Below are positions 32,481-44,319 of a stretch of 64,000 nucleotides of DNA, one piece after another; within the stretch, counting starts at the first letter, position 1; each line of letters starts with the position of its first letter. A program made the position numbers and the translations under genes. The notes below the pieces were generated by a model, which saw only the letters and a program-made list of their open reading frames with translations, was not told the origin of the DNA and searched no databases. The DNA is from Macrolepiota albuminosa (lineage: Eukaryota; Basidiomycota; Agaricomycetes; Agaricales; Agaricaceae). The stretch lies in contig JAMWFC010000060.1 in the NCBI GenBank assembly GCA_027475525.1, positions 992,001-1,056,000 of the forward strand, in the 5' to 3' direction.

Positions 32481-35149
32481 GGGCTGCTTGCCAGAGACTG
32501 GAGGAGCTGAATCAGATCCATCTTTCTTCATTGTGACTGCATCAACATTGGTTTCGCTACTGACAGAAACCACATGTTTCATCTGAGATGGCTGCTTGAC
32601 AGGAGGAGGTGGCCATGACAGGTTATTAGCAGAGTCATTGTCAGTGTCACTACTGATGGTAAGCATACTTTTACTGCTAGATGGCAGCTTTCTGGAGACT
32701 GGAGGATGAGGTAGAGGTTGGTTGGACTTTTTTGAGTTTGGCTCTTCAGCATCAGACTTGACCTCAATGATAGGCTTCTTTTGGCACCTAATGTGGATAG
32801 CAGCCAGGCTTATAGGGGCAGTCTGACCATACAACATTCTTCCACTTGAATACAGAGCTCATGAACAGACTACAGGTTCATCATTGCTAGTCGAATCAGC
32901 AGTAGTGATGATGGCAATATTCTCCTTCTTGATCTTTTCTGGATTAGCCTTAATGACCTTTAGCTGGCCACTTTGAAGGGCAGTCAAGAGAACATGGCCA
33001 TCCTTGTTGCCTAGATCCTTTATGCCTTGTTTTCCTTTCCCTTGCTTGCTCATCTCGTTGGACATTGCACAGCTCGGTGGCCACCCAACAATAACATGAG
33101 ATATGGCAATGAGGTAGTTAGGGAGGGTAGTCAATCACCAGATCAGTGCTGATTTGCATCCTCAGTTGCAGCCTCTGTCAAAATGGTGTATAAGCACATG
33201 ATAGAGTCAAACATAGAATTACTCACTGAGCAACTGGATAAGATGCTTTTTACAACTGGAGATAACATTCAAGTCATCCTCCATCACCAAATCCTCATCG
33301 TCTTCCTCAGTGGGGGTAGGGGCAGGAGCTGGTTTTAACTTTGCTTCAATGGCATCAAATGCTTTGTTAAGTTTATCAACCAGTTTTTCCACATCAATTC
33401 TTTTGGAAGCGATCTTATCAGCAACAGCATTGCTACAAGGACATGTTGAGAATGGAAGAATGTAAATGACTATTGACAACTTACTAAGCTTTGCATTTTA
33501 CCAAACCCAGAAAGGTATTGTCTTTGAGTTTGAGATGATTGATGATGAACTAAGATTGGTTGAGTCTAAAATGTGTCCGCATAAGGTTGACACATACATT
33601 GGTTAAACCAGGTGTTGCTAGAATTGCGCTGTTACTCTGGTCCTCTTGTAGACAGTCCCCAACAACAATACACAATGTCTGGAACCGGTTATCAAGATCC
33701 TCTTGATTCTGTAGTATAAAGATAAGTACCCAAAATCAATGAAACAAATGAGTGAACTTGTACCAGCTTTTTTACCTTGACACAGTGCTTCTGAAAACTT
33801 TGTGCTCGTTGTTGCTGAGTTTCTTTGTAATTGGCTGAGCAGTCAAGATCCAGTGCTGCGCAAAGAAAAGCCTCTGTATTATCACCATACAATGTTTGAA
33901 AACTAGTCCAACAATTGACATCTGTTCCAGGTGTCAGAAAAGTATATACAAAAGAATTTTCACTGCATACCTATGCCATCCTCAAGTCCACAACACTGCA
34001 GTTCATCATCGCAATGCTTCTTGAAATACACCTGGTAAAGATTCCATTTGTTGGTGGACCTTTAGACTTTTTGCCCCGAGTAGAACCATTTTTTAACATG
34101 CGATACTGGTTGCTTCACCAAGCAGGCAAGTTCAGTAAAAGTCTTCTCAATATGCACAAAGCTTTCTTGACATTGCTTGAGAGTAGCATTGGAGGGGCAA
34201 CCATTGAAAAGCGATACTTCTTGAGCAGAAGGCTTTGAAAGTGGAGTGGCTGGGGCATCAGAGTCCACTGCAAGAGGGTCTGATGAGGTGTTGGACATTG
34301 AAGTACTGAGAGTGTGCTGAGACGTGAGACCAGGTGGCAGGGATGACCTCAAACTGGCCAGCAATGTAAAACTCCTCCAACAGTGAATGTGCCACTGGCT
34401 TTCCATCTTCCAAAGGTGCAGCTCGCTCCTCCAAAGGTGCCTCATGTTTTTTGGTGAGCAAAATATCATTGATATCCTGGACAGGCATCTGGCTTTCAGT
34501 CAGTTGATCAGGGCTCAATGAGAAGTTTGACAAGCAATCATATGCCATACTGGCAATGATATTGTCATCAAGGCCATCAAAATAATCATTGACATTGTTG
34601 TCAGTAACTTCAAGATTGTCAGAGCCAGAAGGCTGGAATGTCAGAGGAATTTTAGGAGATTGGCAAGATGAAGCAACTGTTTGGGTGCGACAACGTGCAA
34701 AGTTATGGCCCTGTTCAGTCTCAGAACCTGCAGGGATGAGCAGCACATGCTGATGGAGGCTCCAAGGCATAGGACCCGGCATTTGGTGGTCATTATGTGA
34801 CATATTATTTGTTCCACCAGATCCTCCCCCTAGCTGCTTGAAGAAAGGGTTTCTGTAAACTGGGATAGATCCATAGTAGGTTGGGCTCTCTAAGGTGAGA
34901 CCACCAGCCTCTCTGCATTCTGCATTGTCATACACAGCTGTGGTGCTGGCAAGCAGTGGATTGTCCATGAGAGCATCACTACTAGGACTGCTGCATCCTG
35001 TGTTGCCATACACAACTTATATATGCTCATATCTATTGTTGACCATATGTGAGTACCAGGTTCCTCTGCAAGAGAGGGACAATACCATTGGTAACAGGAA
35101 ATACTGTAAGGTGACTGACAGGTTTTGCAATGACAAGGAAGTTCCATAG

Positions 35150-37986
35150 AATACCTAATCCAACTCTAAGTTAGTGTTGACAGGCAAGAGTCAACTCTCT
35201 CACTATTGGCTGAGTCTTCTTCTGTGTTTGCAAACTCTTCAAAAATTAGCCACTGCCATTGAAACAACAAAATATCTAACCTTCAATGTTCAAGATTCAA
35301 GTACTAGCATTTACTGTGATCAGGTTACAGATTTAAACTACAAGTCTGGACCAAACATCCAGACCAGCAACCGACCATGTCATTGCTGACTCAGGATTCC
35401 CACTCATAATGTTGTCCATCAACAAACCCCCTTGCACAACAAATGTTACTGAGTACATTGTATTCTCGTTTCTGCCTCAGCTTTCTTGCTCAAATACAGC
35501 TCCAGAATGCTGGAAGGACCTCATAATTGCTAACTCAGGTTTCCTGCTCACAATGTTGTTCATCAACAAACTCCCTTTCACAACAAATGTCATCAAGTAC
35601 ATTGTATTGTCATTTCTGCCTCAGCATTCTCACTCACATACAGCTCCAGAATGCTGGAAGAACCTTGATCTAGGCTGACAAAGCTTTATTACTCAGGGTT
35701 TTCACTTATAACGGTGAATTCCATCAACAGACTCTCTCAACAAATGCTACCAAATATGTGGTATTCTCCTTTTTGCCTTAGCACTCTTGCTTACAAATAG
35801 TACTGAGTACATGGTATTCTCCTTTTTGCTTCAGCATTCTTGCTCACATACAGCTCCAGAATGCTAGAAGGACTTCAATTCAGGCTGTCAATGCAAGCTC
35901 CACAAGAATAATAGGCTCTGAAAACTAGGTACTTGTATTCTTTTCTTCCTTTCCGTTAACGTCTTATCAACATATAACATATGATGATCAGCCAGATACC
36001 AATACATGTGCAGCCTTCTATGTCAAGACTTACATACTCATACACTTTCATCTTGCTGTAAATGCTGTATTCAGTCTCAGTCCGGATACTTCACAATGCA
36101 CTTTATATATATATATTGTTACTGAATTTATGTCTTTCTTGTACTACAATACTACAATGTCAAGCTTTAAAAAACACCATAATAAAGCAAATAGGGGTTA
36201 TTTTATTCAACAAGAGTGTGCTTATCAAAAGACTAGCATGAGTAACATCTGTCCTCAAGCTCATCAAAAACACAATGGTCAAGAAAATAAAATGACCAAG
36301 CCTAAGTGGAACAATAACTAAGCCGAGCAAGTGTAAATCAGACAGCAGAATCTACAAAGTACAAAATGGCACTAGGACAAAAAAGGTCAGACAAAATTGA
36401 AAAGATAAGACAGGATTTGGCAAATACTTCTAACTGCAGCTTAACTTTGATCCACCAACTTCTGTTTGGCTTCCTCAAATATGGGATGCCGGTGCCTCTA
36501 CCACACCAAAGAAGAGAAGAGGCTTGCAGCAAATGCTAAGAGCTGTAGAAGCTATCATAAGTAAGTCTCCTAGTCTACTAGTTCATAACACATATTAGAA
36601 TCTATAAATACAGGAACAAGTCAGTTATTAGTACTTGCTGCTAGGAAGATTATCAAAAGCATAAGGCAGAACAGTATATTTAAATTGTATCAATATGTCT
36701 GCTCTATTCTTATTTGTGGTAGAATGGAGATCAAGCCTAGGAAATCTATTTGAATCAAGTCAATTTCTTTCACATAGGTTTTTTTTATGATTGCTCCTCA
36801 GCATAGTTTCAGCCTATGCCTTGATATAGTAACAACCCCAGGCATGTGGTGTATTGGACTACCAGGGTTGAATGGGTTGCAAAAAGACTGGAACAAGAAC
36901 TTGGCGAATCATCTTTCAACTTTTTTGAATCTCTATACAAGCACTGTATCACAAATCACAATACCAATGCCATCTTTGATGCTGTAGGTCGCATGGAGAG
37001 GTATCAGAAAAGGATAGCCACATACCAGAATGAGATACTGCAGATAGTTGGAGTAACTGACAAGTGGAGGTGAGCAGGCATGGTGTCAAAGACAATCTTG
37101 ACCTCAGTGAACTGCCTGCAAGAGCTTGGCATGTATAAAACATTAGAAGGACTCAATATGGAGACAACACATGCAGCAAAGAAGTTCTTGTACCAATCTT
37201 TATTTGCGTAGTGTGCATTTGTAGAAGTAGAATACAATGCAGGTATATTTTCAATTATAATATGGGTAGAGCACATAAAATCTGTAAAAGTGAGGATCTA
37301 AGCATAGCTATATTGTGCTCTTGAATCCCTGTGACCAGAAAACCTGCAAGAATGGCAGCAACATTAGCAATGACTCAGATACCACAATCAAAACCATTTG
37401 ATTGTTGTGGATGGATGATTGTGGGTTGCGCTACCCATCCAGAAGTGATCACTTGAAGTGGCTTTCCATTTTTGTTGGCCAAAAGAACCAGTCAAACAAC
37501 AAAAGCCATAATATCCTAGAGAAGATTAGTTTGTGGATACATCAAAGTGTGAGATCCTACTTTGACCTTGGTCATCCATGGCTCCTGTTGGGCAAAGCTG
37601 CTGACAAGGTAGATTTTGCTAATAGATGGAATGATAGTACACATGACCCAATGCTCTGTAGTTGTACTGAGTGTGCCGTGTTTGTCGCCAAATTTCTCTA
37701 TTGCTTGCATTTGGCATGAGACGTGATCCTAGTTGGCTCTAAGAACTGCTGCTTCAGCAAAGTGGAAATACCATTGATACAGATATCATTAAGTCAGCCA
37801 TTTGATGATTGTAACATTCTGAGCTCTTGTAGGCTGAAGACAAAATGTCCACAAAGATAAGAAAAATACTGTGATTTGGTGAGAGGTGCAAGTTTGTCGA
37901 AAGTCTGGAAAGCAAGCTCCTGGATAAGATTGCTATGATGGTGCAAGCAGGACTGAGAAGAAAGCAATGTCTATTATTGTTTGTGA
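35150..37986. other. No supported gene; eroded repeat DNA
   Basis: AT-rich DNA with a degenerate repeat near 35,400-35,900, where CACATACAGCTCCAGAATGCTGG-type segments and TTTCTGCCTCAGC recur three or four times. Open frames of 60-105 codons exist (for example 36,846-37,073 and 37,402-37,719), but none has a family feature I recognise. Confidence 0.4.
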
Positions 37987-38387
37987 TCATGTAATACAAC
38001 ATACTGGCAGTTTCCAAATCAATGATACATCTATGCCTGGGACTACAGCATCAACTTTGACTATTTGATCATTCTCAGTAGTCAGTTCCAGGTAGTCAAC
38101 GAACAAAATCTCTTCTGTGCTCATGTCAGCCTGTTTGTCCTCGTCTTTGACATCTATGTATTCTTGTTCTGGACAAACAAATGATACACTCGATGGCAGT
38201 TGGTGACCAAGAGAGGGGTTATCTACAGGAAGAGTGGATGTAAAAGACTTCACCATTTTGGCAGCCTTGGTGACAAGGCTATCAAAAAGATGTTGTGGGG
38301 TGAATGGGCTCAGCTATAGGAAGCGAAGATTGAGGAGGCGTGCATGGCATTGTTCAAGAAGAACACAAGTATATATATCTATTTGGT

Positions 38388-38541
38388 ATTTTGATATTGT
38401 GAGTCATCAAAGAATATTCATGACAGGAGAGACTTACTCATGGGCTCAATTAGAGCAAGTTCAAATTTTGATATTGTGAGTCATCAAAGAATATTCATGA
38501 CAGGAGAGACTTACTCATGGGCTCAATTAGAGCAAGTTCAA
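38388..38541. repeat. 77-bp tandem duplication 3 (38388-38464 / 38465-38541)
   Basis: Copies look identical. They lie within the KDZ3 C-terminal fragment, just after ELAAIELAL. Confidence 0.95.
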
Positions 38542-38825
38542 TAGCAGCAAGTTCCTGATAAAACCACAGAGCAAGTTTGCTGCTTCTATTTGGAGCTGTT
38601 GATATTCTTCAGTGCACCGGTTTACTTTTAACATGGCACAGATACCTTCTCACACTCTACTATCAGTCAGCCAGCATGGAACTTCCTCTGTAGGACGACT
38701 GATCCACACATTTTCCATCAGGTTGGATGCATTGTGTAGTGGCTGTAACTCAGTAGGTAGAGGTTCAGGCAGAGAAAGAGCCCACTCTGGTTTGTACATA
38801 GCTATTGATGAGCTCCCATTATAGA

Positions 38826-39841
38826 TGACCACGGATAGCGCCAACACAAGCATCTCACATTGGCACATTGGTATCACCAGGAGCGGCATATCTTAGCGCT
38901 CCAGAAGCTAATTTTTGCATATTTTTATGTTAATAACTCGCAGCTGGAGCCTCTAATTACTCCAGAACCACTCTTTATGGCACCATCTATTCTTAGCACT
39001 CCTCTTGACACCTTGCCACACCTTGTCACTCACCCTTCAGGGCCATACATGGACACAGAGACTTGGCACCCATGATGCTCTTAGCCGGTGGCAGCAGGAA
39101 TGATGAAGTATTTTATAACAGACAGCTTGGAGTTTCACCTTAGCACCTGACGTCACTTAGCTTCTTGCCGACTCAGACTAACAGCATGATTGTGGACTTT
39201 TTCACCATATAGTTTAATTATTGGCATTCACTTACATATAAATACTTACTTTTTGTTAGTAGTACATCATCAATTTGGCAGTAGGGATTGTATCCCAACA
39301 TTTTGGTCATCCTACGCAACAGACTACCTTTTGTTGACTATGTCAGCAAGGGGACTCTGCTTTAGTTCTCTCTCACTTTCTCTGTCTGCAATTTCTTAGT
39401 GCCTTGCAACTATAGCAAGGCATTTGTGCTTAGATTTGCTAAGCAATCTTGTCATTTTATCACCTCTTTTAGGTGCTAATACTTAGCACCTCTTAATGAT
39501 TCTTTATAGTGTCTCTTAGTGCCTTTCCTTGGTGACTCTCTCCTGTGCTCCTTAGCGCCTTTCCTTGGTGACTCTCTCCTGCACTCCTTAGCGCCTTTCC
39601 TTGGCAACTCTTTCCCACATCTCTTAGCACCTTTCATTGGTGATTTTTAGCATACTCTTGCTGCATTTTTGGGCCTTACATAAGTGCCAATCTTCCCTTT
39701 TCCTTACCACCAACCTCTTGTCTACTGTGTGTTCTCTGGGACTTGTCCAGGACTCTCTCCCATACTTAGCATGCCCAAAGCTATATTGACTAAGTAGCTG
39801 TACTAGTGATAGTGCACCTTAGCACAATTTGGGCATCATCA
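38826..39841 (+). repeat. Ty3-type family LTR, copy 2
   Basis: A degenerate relative of the LTR at 3,027-4,040: start TGACCACGGATAGCGCCAAC, interior CTCTGGGACTTGTCCAGGACTC, end GGGCATCATCA. It contains four units of a 36-bp repeat built on CTTAG(C/T)(G/A)CCTTTCCTTGG at 39,515, 39,551, 39,587 and 39,623. It interrupts the KDZ3 coding sequence; no clear target duplication, so the exact ends are approximate. Confidence 0.6.
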
Positions 39842-40934
39842 CTGTGAGTGTTGCACAAATGTCATTATATTTTTGTAACCCAGCCATAAGCATGGGGACA
39901 CGTTTTTTGATAGCAGTGCGGATGGCCTGATGAAGTTTGGTACCTACAATAAGCTGTGAGCAGATAAAGAGATACCTAGTTGTAAAAAAACATACCTATC
40001 ATTTGGTCATGACCACCTGAAGCTTGGTCCAGCCATTTCCACTCAAAAAGCTCCCAATAGCCCACTTTCAAACATTTATTTTGAGATCATGAGTGATGAG
40101 GAGGTACTTGACAAACTCAAAGTCAACACCATGTAGTTCTGGTGTAATGATCGGGGTTACCAAGAAGGTACATACATATCATTGGGGAACCCATTTCTGA
40201 CTTTGCACTCATTACATTAGCCATTTTTGTCATGAGAGACCTTGCTTTTTCTTGTTGTGGGAGAGGTCCATTGACAATATCTTGGTATTTTATGAGCACT
40301 GTGCTAACGGCCTCAAATGCTGTGTACATTTTAAGCAATGATTTAGTTATATATTTGGTGATATATAAAAGGACACCCCTGACTGCCGTTCTCAAACAAA
40401 GACTAGTTACATCAGTGTTGTATCTAAACAAATAACTCAAAGATGCAGTGAATGTGTTCAGCCATGGTTCTGCTTTACGCATATTGAGTGCACTTGTTAG
40501 AGGGTTGACTTCAGTTTGTTGGAAAAGTTCTTTGGGAAACTGAGCCTTACATCTGCCCCATTTGTTGTCTAGACACCTTTTATTTTCTTTGCCTAATTTT
40601 TTACTTCTGTCCTTCTTATATGATGTATAGCAGGTATGCACATTTGACCTAAATACAATGTCATCTACAGTGTTACGGAATTGAATCCACCAATTAGACA
40701 TATCCTTATATCCGACACATTCCTGGGGTGGTGTCTGAGGATCAGATTGACCAGCATCAGGTATATTGTCCATAAAAGCATCATGGGCTGTTGGTACTGA
40801 GAGTTTGTTGATCAAATGATCAGGAGGAGGAGGCTGAGGCATCGTCTGTGTGAGATCAATATATTCTGGCATCTTCTTGAATTTTTCAATATTATCTATT
40901 ACTTCATCTATCATCTTTGTAAGGAAGTTACCGG

Positions 40935-41975
40935 TGATAGGCTTCTACTTGGACTGAGCGCATCAAGGGACATTATAGGCCGACCAACACTTGACACACT
41001 AGAGACTCTAGCGACCAGCCTTGGGTACAGAGCAGCCCTAGTGCGGGCGCTCTATGGCAAGACTTATCCATTCATCTCAATCACCAGTATCAGCCCCTCA
41101 GCGCACTCCACTCAGTTACTTTGAAGACCAAGAAGGCCCAGAACTCATAGCGCTAGCACAACTGCGGGAGGTGACTCTGACCAAACCCTGATCAGTACTG
41201 AAAGGAGCAATTGGCGCTGTCAATCATCGAGGCACCTCAATCAGAAGTCTAAAAGAATCAATGATGACGAGACAGGATACACGCAGACCTGACATTTAAA
41301 TCTATCAAAAGATGGTACAATGTTTAGCGCCGGAATTAGCACTCATGGCATCTGTCGAGGATTCCCCAACCATACCCTGGGATGGCATGGCCAATTAAAT
41401 TACATCAAAAAAAGTGAGCAAACTCGTACCACTTCTAAGTAGTTTTAGAGTCGCCGTTGGTTGCCGTCACCTATGTGCTGCAGGTCGCCGTTGACAGGTG
41501 GCCATTAGCTACAGTCACGAAGAGAGGCGCTAATTGGTAGCGCCGTCAATGGACTTATTTTGGAAATAACGTAGCGCATAGTATAAAAACTAGCTACTTG
41601 CCATGTATATAGCAATGAATCGTAACCTCTTGAGCACCCAGTTACACTTAGCGTTCAAATCGCGCTAGCATTGCCTGACTTTGTCACCAAGTTCGGCGCT
41701 AGCTTTGTCTATCTCGTCTTTGTCGTTTACGGTGCCACCTACGGGCACGCTACGCTGCACTATTCATTTATTTCTCTATAACTTCTCCTAAACTACGACG
41801 CTTACCACTTGCTAGGTAGCACCCGAGGCGCTATCGTCTAGCGCATCGCACTATCACCTCTGCTCAAGCACACCGGGACCCTGCCGGGACTCCTCACAAA
41901 CCCGTACGCCAGGTGCTGGAGACGGCGTTGTACTGCGTATACGTCCAGCACACCCAACCACAGTTAGCGTCATCA
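40935..41975 (+). repeat. Ty3-type family solo LTR, copy 3
   Basis: TGATAGG...GTCATCA, 1,041 bp, flanked on both sides by CCGG (40,931-40,934 and 41,976-41,979), with ACCGGTGA similarity across both edges. It splits the Helitron gene between ESAFTG and NFLTKMIDEV, and the frame reads through when the LTR and one CCGG are set aside. No interior sequence remains, so it is a solo LTR left by recombination. Confidence 0.8.
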
Positions 41976-42548
41976 CCGGTGAAGGCAGATTCCAGATATT
42001 TCACTAGAGCCCTCTGAAAATCAGATGAGGGGTCCATGATTTTCCAACAAGCTTCCTCAGATGATAGACCTCCACAAAGCCAAAGAAGCATATGCAGATG
42101 CAAGGTAAGTCTACCTTGCTGCTTGACTGTCCTGTAGTATGCAGACATGTGACCGTACAAGCCTTTGTGTTCAGTATCAATATCCAATACGTGCTTTATG
42201 AAAGCAGACACCATAAAATGGAAGAATCTGGCCCCTGCAACAGGATTATGTGCAATAAGTCAATATGCAGTGTCAGAAGGTAATAATACATCAGGTTCAA
42301 ACTTTATATTATCACCAGCATAGTACAGACATATAGGGTGTCTGATATCCACAGGCAACAACATTATAAACCAAGAAGGTGCACCTTTGTCAATCACTAA
42401 TGACCATATCTTGTTCCTCATATGCTTTTTTGTTATTGGAGATCTATTGATCTGGCCTGACACAGCATCAACGTCTTCAATAACTTTGAAACATTTCTGT
42501 TCCTCCTGGTTCATGAGCTTGATAATCTTGCCTTTGGCCATACGATCA

Positions 42549-42702
42549 GCCATACTTCTGAGTAATTCCACGTCGAGACTTGCTATGCGTTCAGCAATAT
42601 GAGCAAAGTCGTTTCTTTCAATCGCGCCATACTTCTGAGTAATTCCACGTCGAGACTTGCTATGCGTTCAGCAATATGAGCAAAGTCGTTTCTTTCAATC
42701 GC
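42549..42702. repeat. 77-bp tandem duplication 4 (42549-42625 / 42626-42702)
   Basis: Copies look identical. It shifts the Helitron frame between RIASLDVELLRSMA and DRMAKGKII, which are contiguous when one copy is dropped. Confidence 0.95.
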
Positions 42703-44319
42703 CAGAAAGCCCCCTATAGTTGCAGCTCTGATCTGCTCATGACTGAATGCCACAAAAAGAAAGCCAGTATCTCTCTGGAACTGCTTATCATGATACATGA
42801 GCAGATTGCCTTTGTGAACCTTAACAGAGATACAGCCTTTGACACAGCCTGGATCCCCAAAGCCATATGGAAACAATCAGGGAAACATTTGGGGATAAAC
42901 AGTTGTGTCCTTCTTCCAATTAACCAGATGGGATGAATGTCCAACTAGCAGTGCTTTGCCATTGGAGTGCCAATGCTTCAAAGCAATACCTTTAACCTCA
43001 TCTTTTGTTTTTGCTGATAGGCTCTCACCCATCAGTCCATGCACGACAAAAGGACAATCATCGGCTGATACCCCATTGTCTCCATCAACTTTGTAAATGG
43101 CAGGGTCAACTGTTCTGTTTTCCTTCAGAGACTCTTTGTAAACGATCTTTACAGGTGGTGTATCTTCTGGATAGTCGTCAAGCTTGCTATCGCATATTTC
43201 AATGTCCATATAAGCAGAGTGATTAAGTTTGAGCCATTCCAATGCCTGCTTCACAGCATTTTGGTAGACAAGCAAAGGCAATCATTTGAGATCTTCTCTA
43301 GTAGGCTGATAAGGCCCTGTAAATAGAATAGCTAAAACATTATCCATGTCAGCCCTCAGAGGAGGCAGTACATGGTAAATCTTTTCAATGGGAGATTCAA
43401 AAGCAATCAAATGTGCGTTCATTTTTCTGAGACCTGAGGACAACACATGTGTGAAACAGAGAGACCTGCATACTTTGGCAACAAGGAGCTGTTTAACCCA
43501 ATTTAAACAGGATAAAACAACTGGAACTGCACCAATCCAAAAACCGTTGCAAGTGCATATTTAGAAACTTTGCTCTTCAACAATGGGATCCTGCACTCTG
43601 AACAGACAGAATTGCATCTATGATCCAACACCAGGCCTCTTATCTCTTTCACAGATTCCGTTCCTAAACGCCTCTCCACTCTGGTAACTCCTTTGGCAGA
43701 TAACACACCGAGAAACCCTTTCATACTTTTTAGAGTATGCATATCCTTGATTGGGTGCAGCAAACTACAAACAGTGCAACCACTTTCTTCTAATTGTGCT
43801 GGACCTGTTTTGTTGCAAAAGTCGTGTATGATTTGAGTAGTTAGGCTTGATGCAAGAGGTGCAGGAGAAAATTTGAACTTGTCAGGGCCCCAGACATCTG
43901 CCTTAAGAACAACTTCTTGCTTTTGATTATGCACTACAGAGCGTCTCAGCGTGTTTCTTGCTTGTGAACTGAGATCAGCCATCAATACAATAAACCAACT
44001 AACACATTTCAAGCAACTGTGAGAATTAAATAAATCACTTGGATGTGATGCTTTAAAATGCTTAGGCAGCACAAACCCATATATATGCGCTACGGATTAT
44101 AGCTGCTTCAATGTGAGATGTTGTGAAAGAGTAGATAAAGGCAGCCTAGCATGCACATATCCTACAGTAATCAGATATGACAGCAAACCTACATCATCTG
44201 CAGGATTGATGAATTTGAATATGTGTCATGGGTTGTGTTTGCCCTGACTCACATCAATGTATGTATCTACTTGTGCAAAGGAGAATGCATAGGTTTTACC
44301 ACCGTCTATCAGAGTAGGG

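Larger units (their letters stand above)
26607..35013 (-). pseudogene. Multi-exon gene of a mushroom-expanded family, split by a Ty1-copia insertion
   Basis: Read leftward from 35,013: a Ser/Asn-rich N-terminal exon to 34,258; an exon around 34,320-34,060 with a homeodomain- or gag-like helical stretch (VHIEKTFTELACLVKQPVSH); WNLYQVYFKKHCDDELQ near 34,040; GDNTEAFLCAALDLDCSANY near 33,880; RFQTLCIVVGDCLQEDQS near 33,690; an acidic segment near 33,290; and a Pro/Ser-rich repeat region from 32,837 to 32,481. The copia element then intervenes, and coding resumes in the same frame at 27,651 (SQTTCMVSPSSDDD). A homopolymer frame shift near 27,370 leads to the last part, ending at 26,607. I recall proteins with WN.Y..YF..H and ..F..VGD.V..D....TPG segments from many mushroom genomes, function unknown. 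Exon edges are approximate, and the insertion makes this copy a pseudogene. Confidence 0.5.
37987..40122 (-). pseudogene. C-terminal part of a KDZ transposase (KDZ3), broken by an LTR
   Basis: Two minus-strand blocks flank LTR copy 2. On the right, about 40,080-39,850, lie ELFEWKWLDQASGGHDQMI and, after a GTATGT...CAG intron, LHQAIRTAIKKRVPMLMAGL. On the left, 38,810-38,640, lie PEWALSLPEPLPTELQPL and ENVWISRPTEEVPCWLTDSR, followed by ELAAIELAL. A further block at 38,256-38,000 (FVCPEQEYIDVKDEDK, VDAVVPGIDVSLIWK) fits the acidic tail. I know this order from the C-terminal half of CxC-type KDZ transposases. The catalytic half is absent. Stops, the LTR and a 77-bp duplication interrupt it. It abuts the Helitron-like gene. 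Confidence 0.6.
40123..44072 (-). pseudogene. Helitron Rep-domain protein, helicase part missing
   Basis: Leftward from 44,072: a Cys-containing N-terminal region (CNSVCSECRIPLLKSKVSKY), LGWVKQLLVAKVCRSLCF and FTGPYQPTREDLK near 43,500-43,300, LEWLKLNHSAYMDIEI, CPFVVHGLMGE, LKHWHSNGKALLVGHSSH, then MFPYGFGDPGC near 42,870. Next come NPVAGARFFHFMV and the HUH motif in GRLTLHLHMLLWLCGG near 42,100, and after a solo LTR the two-tyrosine motif YITKYITK near 40,350 and MGSPMICMYLLGNPDHYT near 40,160. These are the Rep nuclease features of fungal Helitrons, which replicate by rolling circle. The helicase half is absent. Stops (for example TGA near 42,260), an LTR and one 77-bp duplication break the frame; the duplication is probably not biological. 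Confidence 0.8.

Noticed and set aside
36846..37719. Two plus-strand frames (75 and 105 codons) as genes
   Set aside because: Sequence looks protein-like in places, but there are no introns, domains or family resemblance I can name.
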